The position numbers were made by a program, and so were the translations under genes. Below, in pieces: positions 14,923 to 22,789 of a DNA stretch of 33,200 nt. The stretch is from NCBI GenBank assembly GCA_035444405.1, contig DAOMOP010000018.1, positions 1 to 33,200 of the forward strand, read 5' to 3'. How positions within the stretch are numbered: the first letter of the stretch is position 1; each line of letters starts with the position of its first letter. The notes beneath the pieces are model-generated. The model saw only the letters and a program-made list of their open reading frames with translations, searched no databases and was not told the origin of the DNA. Source of the DNA: DAOMOP01 sp035444405 (GTDB lineage Bacteria; Pseudomonadota; Gammaproteobacteria; Burkholderiales; Rhodocyclaceae).

Positions 14923-15908
14923 GATGCCTCCCCCGCGCGCTGCGCGACATTGTCCTTGCCAGCGCCGCTGGTCTTGCCCAGGGCCTTTCGCAGCAGCGGG
15001 ACCAGGCCGCCCGGGCTGAAAATGATCATCCCCACCAGCAGCGCGCCCAACACCAGCTGGTGCCCGGACGGGATCAGGTTCTTGAAGATCAGCTGGTCGA
15101 CCAAATACACGGTGACCGCGCCGACCAAGGGCCCGAGGATGGTACGGTAGCCGCCGAAGATCGCAGCGACGATCGGCAGCGTCACCCACAGCCCGCTGAA
15201 CGCATAGTCGGGCTCGAGGAAGTTGATGTAATGCACGTTGAACGCGCCGACCACCCCCGTCATGAAGGCCGACACGAAGAGCATCAGCGCCTTCAACAGC
15301 GTGCTGTTAACGCCGACCACGCGCGTTGCGTCCTCGCTGTCGTGCATCGCACGCAGCGCCAGGCCGTAGTGGCTGGAACGGATCGCGCGGTAGATGGCGA
15401 TGAAGGCGAGCAGCAGGGTCAGGATGACGAGGTAGCTGCCGGTCTTGCTGCTGAGGTCGAAGCCGGCGAGCTCGGGCAGGCGCGGCACGCTCGCCAGCCC
15501 TCCCGAGCCGCCGGTCACCGAACTCCACTCGGTCGCGAGGATCTTGAAGATGTGCGCGTAGGCGAGGATCGCGAGCGCGAAGTACGGCCCCTTCAGACGC
15601 AACACCGGCAGCATCGCAAGCGACGCGACGACCGCGCCGACGCCGCCCAGCAGCATCGCTGCGAGGACCGGCAAGCCGGCCTTCATCGTCAGCAGTGCCG
15701 AGACGTAGGCGCCGACGCCGAAAAACGCCGAGTGGCCGAAGCTCACCATGCCGCCGAGGTTGCCCAGCAGCGCCCAAGCAAGCGCGATGCCGCCGATGAT
15801 CATCGCGGCGACGATCAGGCTCATGACGTAGTTGTTGCTGCCGAGCAGCAGCGGCACGGCGACGTAGGCGGCGGCGATCACCGCGAAACCGGTCTTGGAT
15901 ACGTACAT
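14916..15908 (-). CDS. livM: Branched-chain-type ABC transporter permease LivM
   Basis: A 330-residue inner-membrane permease with about 8-10 hydrophobic segments. The family stretch LLGNLGGMVSFGHSAFFGVGAYVSALL (seen in pieces here as GGMVSFGHSAFFGVGAYVSA) and the ATP-subunit coupling region near RVVGVNSTLLKALMLFVSA are clear, and the late motif ATVFGG-like appears as AAIFGGYRTILGPLVGA. The start ATG at 15908 has GAGGAGGGG upstream; the longer open frame before it is a shadow of livH. It is separated from livH by 2 bases and overlaps livG. Confidence 0.95.
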   Translation of the reverse strand: MYVSKTGFAVIAAAYVAVPLLLGSNNYVMSLIVAAMIIGGIALAWALLGNLGGMVSFGHSAFFGVGAYVSALLTMKAGLPVLAAMLLGGVGAVVASLAMLPVLRLKGPYFALAILAYAHIFKILATEWSSVTGGSGGLASVPRLPELAGFDLSSKTGSYLVILTLLLAFIAIYRAIRSSHYGLALRAMHDSEDATRVVGVNSTLLKALMLFVSAFMTGVVGAFNVHYINFLEPDYAFSGLWVTLPIVAAIFGGYRTILGPLVGAVTVYLVDQLIFKNLIPSGHQLVLGALLVGMIIFSPGGLVPLLRKALGKTSGAGKDNVAQRAGEASC

Positions 15909-15910
15909 GG

Positions 15911-16783
15911 TCACCCCCTCCTCGCCGCGGCACCGAAGAGGCCGTTGGGCATCAGGAACAGCACCAGCAGGAACAGCGCCATGCCGACCAGCTCCTGCAA
16001 CGCGGAGCTCGCGAGCGTCACGGTCAGCGCCTCGGCGACGCCCAGCAACAGGCCTCCCACCATCACACCGGGGATTGAGCCGATACCGGCGAGCACGGTA
16101 ATGATGAAGGCCTTGACGGTCAGCGCGTGGCCGAACGCGGGCTGGATGACGCCGTAGCTGAAGATCGCAATTCCGGCGAAGGAGGCGAGGATGCCGGCGA
16201 CGACGAAGGAGACGATCTCGGTCGTGCGCGGGTTGATGCCCATCAGCTTGGCCGCGTCGCGGTTGCTGGAGACCGCGCGCACCGCGCGCCCGTACCAGCT
16301 CTTCGACAGCCACCACCACAGCCCGGCCATCAGGATCGCGGCGACGGCAAAGAACACCAGCTCGCTGCGCATGCTGTAGAAGGGCCCGACGACCACCGCC
16401 TCCTGCAGCCACGCCGACGAGGTCGAACGCACGTCCGCCGACCAGATCAAGAGCACCGCGTTGGTCAGGATGATGCCGATGCCGTAGGTGAGGATCAGCG
16501 AGTTCAACTCGCGGTCCTTACGGATCAGGCCGACGAGGAAATACACCAGCACTGCGCAGGTGCATACCAGCACCAGCGCCACCGGTATGGCGAACATGGG
16601 GCTCAGACCGAGCTTCGACTCGACCATGTAGGCCATGTAGGCAGCCAGCAGCACGAGCTCGCCATGCGCTAGGTTTATGACCTTCATGGTGCCGAAGACC
16701 AGCGCGAGCCCCAAGGCGACCAGGGCGTACGATCCGCCCTGGAGCACCCCGGAATAGAGCGCCTGCAGAATGAGTTCCGACAT
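15911..16783 (-). CDS. livH: Branched-chain-type ABC transporter permease LivH
   Basis: A 290-residue inner-membrane permease. It starts MSELILQALYSGVLQGGSYA and continues with the typical LivH segment ALVFGTMKVINLAHGE, then the coupling-helix region MGINPRTTEIVSFVVAG and the late GSIPGVMVGGLLLGVAEAL. About 8 membrane segments are visible. Start at ATG 16783 with GGAG upstream. An 86-base spacer separates it from the binding-protein gene, and livM follows directly. Confidence 0.95.
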   Translation of the reverse strand: MSELILQALYSGVLQGGSYALVALGLALVFGTMKVINLAHGELVLLAAYMAYMVESKLGLSPMFAIPVALVLVCTCAVLVYFLVGLIRKDRELNSLILTYGIGIILTNAVLLIWSADVRSTSSAWLQEAVVVGPFYSMRSELVFFAVAAILMAGLWWWLSKSWYGRAVRAVSSNRDAAKLMGINPRTTEIVSFVVAGILASFAGIAIFSYGVIQPAFGHALTVKAFIITVLAGIGSIPGVMVGGLLLGVAEALTVTLASSALQELVGMALFLLVLFLMPNGLFGAAARRG

Positions 16784-16869
16784 TGGGAGTTGCTCCGAGT
16801 GATGCGGTGGCCGCGAGCGGGCCGCGACACAGTGCCGCGACCGACGCCCGCGCGATAAGACGGATGCGT

Positions 16870-18036
16870 TTACCAGGGCACGCCCGGGAAATTCATCTTC
16901 CCGGTGGCCGCGTCGCTCGGCCACACGATCGCGATCTTGCCGTCCTGGTGCTGCCCCATGCGGTGCACGAAGTTGATGTTGTCGCCCTTGTCGTTGAAGC
17001 GCACGCGCCCGATCAGCGTGTCGCGGTCGGTCTTCGCGAGCTCCTCGGCGACGCCGCCCTTCTTCAGCGTGCCCTTGTCGGCGGCACGCGCGATCGCCTC
17101 GAACAGGATCATCGACTGCACGTAGCCGAACTGGCCGAGGTAGTCGGGCTCCTTGTTGAAGAGGCGCTTATAGGTCTCGGCGAAGAGCTTGCCGTCCTCG
17201 GTGCGGAACTCGGCCGGGAACGGCAGCAGGGCCGTGCCGTACACCGAGGGCATGAGGTCGGGGAAATCGGCGGCCATTTTGGGCGTCGCGAGCGACCACA
17301 CGCCGATCACCGCCTTGACGTCGGGCTTGAGGACCTTGGCCGCGCGCAGGATGCCGACGTAGTCGTTCTCGTAGCCGACCATCAGGATCGCCTCGGGCTT
17401 GTCCTGCAGCCGCACCTTGTTGAGAATCGGCTTGAAATCAGTGATCGCAGGGTCGAAGGCGTGCATGCCGACCGCGGCGCCCTTGGCGGCGAGCTCCTTC
17501 TGCACGTCCTTCGCAAGGTCGGCGGTCGCTTCCTTGGTCGAAAAGATGACCGAGACCGACTTCACCTTCATCTCGTCGAGCAGCCCCATCACCGCCTTCT
17601 GATAGCCGGCGGTGTTGTTGATGCGGAAGAAGGTTTTGTAGCCGCGCGCGGTCAAGTTGTCGTCGACGCCGCCCGAGGTGATGTAGGGCAGCCCCAGCTT
17701 GTTGGCCGCGTCGGAGGCGGGGCTGATGTTGTTCGAGCCGTAGCCGCCGGTGATCGCGACGACCCCCTGGCCGGCGAGCTTCTCGACCGCGGCAATCGCC
17801 TTCGCCGGCGCCGACTCGTCGTCGGCGGTGATGACCTTGACGGTGTGCTTGCCGTTGGTCCTGTTGAATACGTCGACCGCGACCGAGATGCCTTCCTGCA
17901 TGCCGGCGCCCACACGCGCCATCGCGCCGGTCAGCGGGATTTCCGCGCCGACGAGGAATTCCTCGGCAAGCGCGCCGCCCGTGTGCAGCGACAGCGCTGC
18001 CGCGATGAGTCCGATCTTGCTGTAGATTCGCTTCAT
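16870..18036 (-). CDS. Periplasmic substrate-binding protein of the Liv-type ABC transporter
   Basis: A 388-residue type I periplasmic binding protein. A Sec signal peptide covers residues 1-24 (basic MKRIYSK, a hydrophobic core, cleavage at ALA-EE). The mature start EFLVGAEIPLTGAMARVG is typical of the LivJ/HAAT family, and GGYGSNNISPASDAAN and YITSGGVDDNLT are the ligand-pocket region. It captures the substrate in the periplasm for LivHMGF. The 88-base gap from the ligase gene holds an 8-base perfect stem at 18092-18112 and a second imperfect hairpin, which may stabilise the binding-protein part of the mRNA. The ligand is not evident from the sequence; an organic acid fed to the neighbouring ligase is the best inference. 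Confidence 0.94.
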   Translation of the reverse strand: MKRIYSKIGLIAAALSLHTGGALAEEFLVGAEIPLTGAMARVGAGMQEGISVAVDVFNRTNGKHTVKVITADDESAPAKAIAAVEKLAGQGVVAITGGYGSNNISPASDAANKLGLPYITSGGVDDNLTARGYKTFFRINNTAGYQKAVMGLLDEMKVKSVSVIFSTKEATADLAKDVQKELAAKGAAVGMHAFDPAITDFKPILNKVRLQDKPEAILMVGYENDYVGILRAAKVLKPDVKAVIGVWSLATPKMAADFPDLMPSVYGTALLPFPAEFRTEDGKLFAETYKRLFNKEPDYLGQFGYVQSMILFEAIARAADKGTLKKGGVAEELAKTDRDTLIGRVRFNDKGDNINFVHRMGQHQDGKIAIVWPSDAATGKMNFPGVPW

Positions 18037-18091
18037 TGTCTCAATCCTCCTGTCTTGTCACGGGTTCCACACGGAAACCCCTTTTTCCGAC

Positions 18092-18112
18092 GGCCGGCGC
18101 CTCCCGCCGGCC
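18092..18112. promoter_or_regulatory. Intercistronic hairpin between ligase and binding-protein genes
   Basis: GGCCGGCG (18092-18099) pairs with CGCCGGCC (18105-18112) over 8 G-C pairs around a CCTCC loop. No T-tract follows on the minus strand, so it is more likely an mRNA stability or processing element than a terminator. It lies in the 88-base gap of an otherwise tight operon, where expression often rises for the binding protein. Confidence 0.4.
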
Positions 18113-18124
18113 GCCGTCCCTGCC

Positions 18125-19702
18125 TCATCTCCCGGCCGCGGCGTGCTGCGACGACCGGTACATCTGTTGCGCCCGCTCCTTGAGCTGCCCCTTGAGGATC
18201 TTGCCGGTGGCCGCCGCGGGCATCGCCGGCATCACTACGATCTCGGACGGGCACTTGTACGGCGACAGCCGCTCGGCGAGATAGCGCTGCAGTTCCTCGA
18301 TGCCGACCGCACGCGCCGGGTCGAGCTCGACGAAGGCGACGACCTCCTCGTTGCCGTCGGCAACCTCGCGCCCGACCACCGCCGACTGCGTCACCGCCGG
18401 ATGCGAGTTCAGCGCGGCCTCGACCTCGACCGGATACACGTTGAAGCCCGAGCGGATAATCAGCTCCTTGGTGCGGCCGACGATGAAGAGCGCCCCGTCC
18501 GCGTCGCGCCGCGCGACGTCGCCGGTGTTGAGCCAGCCGCCCGGCCGCATCGTGTCGGCGGTCAGCTCCGGCTCGCGGTAATAGCCCTTCATCACGTTCG
18601 GCCCGCGCACCCACAGCTCGCCCGGCTCACCCTCGGCAACGTCCTGACCGTCAAGATCGACGATACGCAGCTCGATGCCGGGAATCGCCGGCCCGACCGA
18701 GGTGTCCGCGCGTGGCGCGTCGACGCGGGTCTGGCTGATCGTCGGCGAGCTCTCGGTCATGCCGTAGCCGTTGTGCAGCGTCTGGCCGAAGACACGCTCG
18801 ACCTCGCGCTTCAGCGTCGGATCGAGCGGAGATCCGCCGGCGTAGATGAAGCGCAGCCGCGTCTTCGCCGGCGACCAACCGCCGCCGGTGAATTCGAGCA
18901 GACGCGCGTACATCGCCGGCACACCCTGCAGCACGGTGACACCGTCGTGCTCCAGCGCGTCGATCAGCGCCTGCGGCGCATAGCGCGGCACGACCTGCAG
19001 CGCCGCGCCGGCGTAAAGCGTGCCGAGCATCACGGAGGCGAGCCCGTACACATGCGAGATCGGCAACACGCCATAGACGCGGTCCGCGGGCGTGAGCTGG
19101 CGCAGGCGGCTCGAGGTTGCAGCAATGAACAGCAGGTTACGGTGCGTCAGCATCACCCCCTTCGGGTGACCCGTCGTGCCGGTCGTATAGACCAGCGCGG
19201 CGACCTGCTGCGCTCCGCCCATCTCGACCGGCTCGGGCGTGCACGCCTCGTTCAGCGCGCCGAGCGAGAGGCGGCCGAGGCGCGCACGCTCGATCGGCGC
19301 GGCGCCGTGCCGCTCGCCATGCGCCGCGGCGTCCGGCGACACCGCAACCGTGTAGAGCACGCGACGCGCGCCGCAGTGCGTGCGGATCACGTCGATTTCG
19401 GCCGGCGACAGCCGCGCGTTGACGTTCACCGACCACGCATCGAGTTCGGCCGCCGCGAAGATCAGCGCGATCTGCGCGGCGCAGTTCTCGCCGACGATCA
19501 TCACGCGGTCGCCCGCACGCACCGCGCTCGCACGCAGCAGCGCAACCGCTTCGTCGACCGCCTCCGCCAGCTGCCGCCAGGTCCATGTGGCGCTGCCTTC
19601 CGACAACGCGAGCGCGTCGGGCGTCTCGGCAGCCCAGCGGCGCGGGATCGCGTTCAGACGCTGCGGCAATTCGGCCAACAGCGCGTCGTCCTGCGCACCC
19701 AT
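18125..19702 (-). CDS. Acyl-CoA ligase (AMP-forming, class I adenylate-forming family)
   Basis: A 525-residue ANL-family enzyme that activates a carboxylic acid with ATP and CoA. Core motifs are A3 YTTGTTGHPKG (172-182), A5 region YGMTESSPT, A7/A8 region GGWLNTGDVARR and GRTKELIIRSGFNVYPVEVE, and A10 TGKILKGQL with the adenylation lysine at about 501. The start ATG at 19702 overlaps the stop of the acyl-CoA dehydrogenase gene (TGATG). It probably activates the acid imported by the ABC system. The acid-binding pocket cannot be read with confidence, so aromatic, alicyclic and aliphatic substrates all remain possible. Confidence 0.94.
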   Translation of the reverse strand: MGAQDDALLAELPQRLNAIPRRWAAETPDALALSEGSATWTWRQLAEAVDEAVALLRASAVRAGDRVMIVGENCAAQIALIFAAAELDAWSVNVNARLSPAEIDVIRTHCGARRVLYTVAVSPDAAAHGERHGAAPIERARLGRLSLGALNEACTPEPVEMGGAQQVAALVYTTGTTGHPKGVMLTHRNLLFIAATSSRLRQLTPADRVYGVLPISHVYGLASVMLGTLYAGAALQVVPRYAPQALIDALEHDGVTVLQGVPAMYARLLEFTGGGWSPAKTRLRFIYAGGSPLDPTLKREVERVFGQTLHNGYGMTESSPTISQTRVDAPRADTSVGPAIPGIELRIVDLDGQDVAEGEPGELWVRGPNVMKGYYREPELTADTMRPGGWLNTGDVARRDADGALFIVGRTKELIIRSGFNVYPVEVEAALNSHPAVTQSAVVGREVADGNEEVVAFVELDPARAVGIEELQRYLAERLSPYKCPSEIVVMPAMPAAATGKILKGQLKERAQQMYRSSQHAAAGR

Positions 19703-20853
19703 CACGCGGCCGCCCTGATCATGTTGCGCGCGATCACGAGCTGCTGGATCTGGCTCGTGCCCTCGTAGATGCGGAACAGCCGCACGTCCCGGTAGAAGCG
19801 CTCGGCCGCGTACTCCGCGATGTAGCCCGCGCCGCCGTGGATCTGCACGCTGCGGTCGGCCACGCGCCCGCACATCTCGGACGCGAAAAGCTTGCAGCAC
19901 GAGGCCTCGGTCGACACGTCCTCGCCCGCGTCGCGACGGCGCGCCGCGTCGAGCACCATCGAGCGCGCGGCGTAGATTTCGGCCTTGCTGTCGGCGAGCA
20001 TCGCCTGGATCAGCTGGAATTCGGCGATCGGCTTGCCGAACTGCACGCGCTCCATGGCATAGCGCAGCGCGTCGTCGAGCATGCGCTCGGCCGCGCCGAC
20101 GCACACCGCGGCGATGTGCAACCGCCCCTTGTCGAGCACCTTCATCGCGGTCTTGAAGCCGACACCTTCGCGCCCGCCGATGACGTTCGCGGCCGGCACC
20201 CGGCAGTTCTCGAAGATCACGTCGCAGGTGTGCGCGCCCTTCTGCCCCATCTTCTTGTCGATCTTGCCGAGCGACAGCCCCGGCGTGCCGGCCTCGACGA
20301 TGAAGGCGGAGATCGCGTCGGCACCCTTCTTCTCAGGGTCGGTGCGCGCCATCACGGTGAAGATGCTCGCCTCCGGCGCATTCGTGATGTAGCGCTTGGT
20401 GCCGTTCAGCACATAGAAGTCGCCGTCGCGCACGGCCGTGGTTTTCAGCGAGGCTGCGTCCGAACCCGAGCCCGGTTCGGTCAGTGCGAAGGATCCGATG
20501 ATCTCGCCCGCGGCGAGCCGGGGCAGATAGCGCTGCTTCTGCTCCTCGGTGCCGTCGATGACGATGCCCTGGGAGCCGATGCCGTTATTGGTGCCGATCA
20601 GCGAGCGGAAGGCCGGCGACGTCTTGGCGATCTCGAAGGCGACGCGCACCTCCTCCTCCATCGTCAGGTTCAGGCCGCCGTACTGCTCGGGAATCGAGAG
20701 CCCGAACAGGCCCAGCTCGCGCATCTCGGCGACGATGTCCGCGGGGATCTCGTCGGTTTCCGCGACGAGCGCCTCGTTCGGCACGAGACGCTCGCGCACG
20801 AAGCGCGAAACGCCATCCAGCAACAGGTTAAGGGTTTCGGGATCTCGAATCAT
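19702..20853 (-). CDS. Acyl-CoA dehydrogenase
   Basis: A 383-residue FAD enzyme that forms the alpha,beta-enoyl-CoA and passes electrons to ETF. The signature FALTEPGSGSD lies at residues 122-132. The second signature QIHGGAGYIAEYAAERFYRD and RIYEGTSQIQ near the C-terminus hold the FAD contacts and the likely catalytic base, Glu at about 364, the position used by short- and medium-chain type dehydrogenases. The ATG at 20853 has GAGGAAG upstream; a longer frame to 20919 overlaps the IclR gene and has no site. It lies 28 bases after the regulator and is the first enzyme of the pathway after activation. Confidence 0.95.
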   Translation of the reverse strand: MIRDPETLNLLLDGVSRFVRERLVPNEALVAETDEIPADIVAEMRELGLFGLSIPEQYGGLNLTMEEEVRVAFEIAKTSPAFRSLIGTNNGIGSQGIVIDGTEEQKQRYLPRLAAGEIIGSFALTEPGSGSDAASLKTTAVRDGDFYVLNGTKRYITNAPEASIFTVMARTDPEKKGADAISAFIVEAGTPGLSLGKIDKKMGQKGAHTCDVIFENCRVPAANVIGGREGVGFKTAMKVLDKGRLHIAAVCVGAAERMLDDALRYAMERVQFGKPIAEFQLIQAMLADSKAEIYAARSMVLDAARRRDAGEDVSTEASCCKLFASEMCGRVADRSVQIHGGAGYIAEYAAERFYRDVRLFRIYEGTSQIQQLVIARNMIRAAA

Positions 20854-20881
20854 GTCTTCCTCAATCGGAGTGGGGGGTTGT

Positions 20882-21685
20882 TCACACCCGGCCCATGTCT
20901 GTTTCCACCTTGCGCACAAGCTGAACCAGACGGGGGCCGAGATCGTTCTCGAGCTTTTCGCGCGGCAGCAGGAAACCCGGGCCGCCGCAGTTGAAGGCCA
21001 TCGACTTTTCGCGCTCGATGCCGAGCAGCGGCACGCCGACGGAGTGGATGTCCTGGTGCCACTCGCCGACCGACATGCAGAACCCGCGCTCGGCGTAGTC
21101 GCGCTGCGCCTGCTCGATGCCGAGCTTGATGCGCGGCCAGTTCTCTTCGTCGGCGAGGCGGATGTGGTCCATCAGGTAATCGAATTCGCGCTCGGGCAGA
21201 CTGCACAACAGCGCCTTGCCCATCGCGGTCGTCGCGATCGGGATGCGCGAACCCACGGTGAGTTGCAGCGTCACACGCGCGCTGCTGCGGCAGCTTTCGA
21301 CGTAAACCACGCTCAGACGGTCGCGCACGCCAAGCGAAACCGAGGCACGCGAGTACTCCGCGAGCTCCTGCATCGCGGGCCGCGCGATGTCGCGCACGTC
21401 CAGGTTCGCGAGCATCGAATAGCCCAGCGCCAGCACGCCCGAGGCCAGGCGGTACTGCCCCTGGCTCTCCGAATACGCGAGATAGCCCAGCTTCGTCAGC
21501 GTATGGGTCAGCCGCGACACCGTCGGCTTCGGAATCCCGGTGCGCGCCGCCAGCTCGGCGTTGGCGAGATAGGCCTCGCCCGGCCGGAAGCAGCGCAGGA
21601 TCTCCAGCCCCCGCGCCAGCGCATTGACGAACTGACGATCCTTGCTTTCCTCGTCGTCGCCGAACACCCGGATTTCACTGTCCAT
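20882..21685 (-). CDS. IclR-family transcriptional regulator
   Basis: A 267-residue IclR protein. The N-terminal winged helix-turn-helix spans about residues 20-85 (VNALARGLEILRCF, then AELAARTGIPKPTVSRLTHT). The C-terminal effector domain has IPIATTAMGKALLCSLPE and the late GVPLLGIEREKSMAFNCGGP. I chose the ATG at 21685 because GAGGA lies 7 bases upstream; earlier in-frame ATGs at 21691 and 21712 are alternatives. It heads the minus operon and faces the plus operon across a 327-base gap with palindromic boxes, so it probably controls both. The effector is likely the acid or its CoA ester. Confidence 0.93.
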   Translation of the reverse strand: MDSEIRVFGDDEESKDRQFVNALARGLEILRCFRPGEAYLANAELAARTGIPKPTVSRLTHTLTKLGYLAYSESQGQYRLASGVLALGYSMLANLDVRDIARPAMQELAEYSRASVSLGVRDRLSVVYVESCRSSARVTLQLTVGSRIPIATTAMGKALLCSLPEREFDYLMDHIRLADEENWPRIKLGIEQAQRDYAERGFCMSVGEWHQDIHSVGVPLLGIEREKSMAFNCGGPGFLLPREKLENDLGPRLVQLVRKVETDMGRV

Positions 21686-21795
21686 AACCATTTCCTCATG
21701 CCTCCACTTCATCGGTTCTTCGTCGGTCGCCGGTGAAGGCGACGCCATCGTTGCACACGTGAAAGCCGTGCGTCAACCTTTTTTCGAAACACTCG

Positions 21796-21981
21796 TTCGC
21801 ACAGCGAAATTCAGCTACCCATCGTCCTATTTCCTCAAAATTCCTTCAAGCCACTATTCCCAAACGACTTTCTGGCGCCCGATCCACACACCATGAAACT
21901 TAATCGACCGTTTACATCGTTAGAATTCCGCTGTAACGTTTCGCACAGATCGTTTTGCGAACCACTGTTTCGCTGTGCGAA
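21796..21981. promoter_or_regulatory. IclR-type operator boxes in the divergent promoter region
   Basis: Two palindromes, TTCGCACAGCGAA (21796-21808) and TTCGCTGTGCGAA (21969-21981), lie in the gap between the regulator and the enoyl-CoA hydratase gene. They are exact reverse complements, matching over 16 bases (21794-21809 against 21968-21983). A third, half-preserved copy starts TTCGCACAG at 21940 and a further GCGAA half-site is at 21957-21961. The size and palindromic form suit IclR dimers. The first box is about 110 bases before the regulator start, the others close to the plus-strand operon. Confidence 0.65.
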
Positions 21982-22012
21982 CGATTCAAAAGCAAACAAC
22001 ACAGGAGCAGTG

Positions 22013-22786
22013 ATGAGCACAGAAGTCCTGGTCGAACGCCCCGCCCCGGGCGTTGCCGTGATTCGGATCAATCGCCCCGAAGCCCGCAATGCGCTGAACC
22101 AGTCGGTGCGCGTCGCGCTGGCGGATAACTTCACAGTACTGGGCAACGATCCCGAGGTGCGCTGCATCGTGCTGACCGGCTCCGAGCGGATTTTCGCAGC
22201 CGGTGCCGATCTCCGCGATCTCGCCGAACGCAGCACGGTCGAGATGATGCTGCGTAACACCCATCGCCTGTGGCAAACCATCGCCGCCTGCCCGAAACCG
22301 GTCATCGCGGCGGTCAACGGGCTCGCGCTCGGCGGCGGCTGCGAGCTCGCGATGCACGCCGACATCATCGTCGCGGGCGAAGGCGCCTCCTTCGGCCAGC
22401 CCGAGGTGCGCGTGGGCATCATGCCCGGGGCCGGCGGCACGCAGCGGCTGACGCGCGCGATCGGCAAGTTCCGCGCGATGAAGATGGTACTCACCGGCCA
22501 GCCGGTCGCCGCGCGTGAAGCGCTCGAGATGGGCCTCGCGAGCGAGGTCGTCGCCGATGCCGAAGTGCTTTCGCGCGCGCTCGCGCTCGCCGCCGAGATC
22601 GCCGCCCTGCCGCCGCTCGCGGTGATGCAGATCAAGGAGGTCGTGCTCGCCGGCCAGGACGTCTCGCTCGACGCCGCACTCGCGCTCGAACGCAAGGCCT
22701 TCCAGCTCCTCTTCGCGAGCGAGGACCAGAAGGAAGGCATGCGCGCCTTCCTCGACAAACGCAAACCCGAATACCAAGGACGCTGA
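22013..22786 (+). CDS. Enoyl-CoA hydratase
   Basis: A 257-residue crotonase-fold enzyme. The oxyanion-hole segment is AAGADLRDL, and both catalytic glutamates of true hydratases are present: Glu111 in GGGCELAMHAD and Glu131 in FGQPEVRVGIMPGAGG. It adds water to the enoyl-CoA made by the acyl-CoA dehydrogenase. The ATG at 22013 has AGGAG seven bases before it; an in-frame extension to 21893 runs through the operator region and is not likely used. It is the first gene of the plus-strand operon, 3 bases before the dehydrogenase gene. Confidence 0.95.
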   Translation: MSTEVLVERPAPGVAVIRINRPEARNALNQSVRVALADNFTVLGNDPEVRCIVLTGSERIFAAGADLRDLAERSTVEMMLRNTHRLWQTIAACPKPVIAAVNGLALGGGCELAMHADIIVAGEGASFGQPEVRVGIMPGAGGTQRLTRAIGKFRAMKMVLTGQPVAAREALEMGLASEVVADAEVLSRALALAAEIAALPPLAVMQIKEVVLAGQDVSLDAALALERKAFQLLFASEDQKEGMRAFLDKRKPEYQGR

Positions 22787-22789
22787 ACC

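Noticed and set aside
19702..20104. Longer version of the acyl-CoA ligase starting at 20104.
   Set aside because: The extension is a shadow of the acyl-CoA dehydrogenase gene, and the ATG at 19702 overlaps that gene's stop, a normal coupling arrangement.
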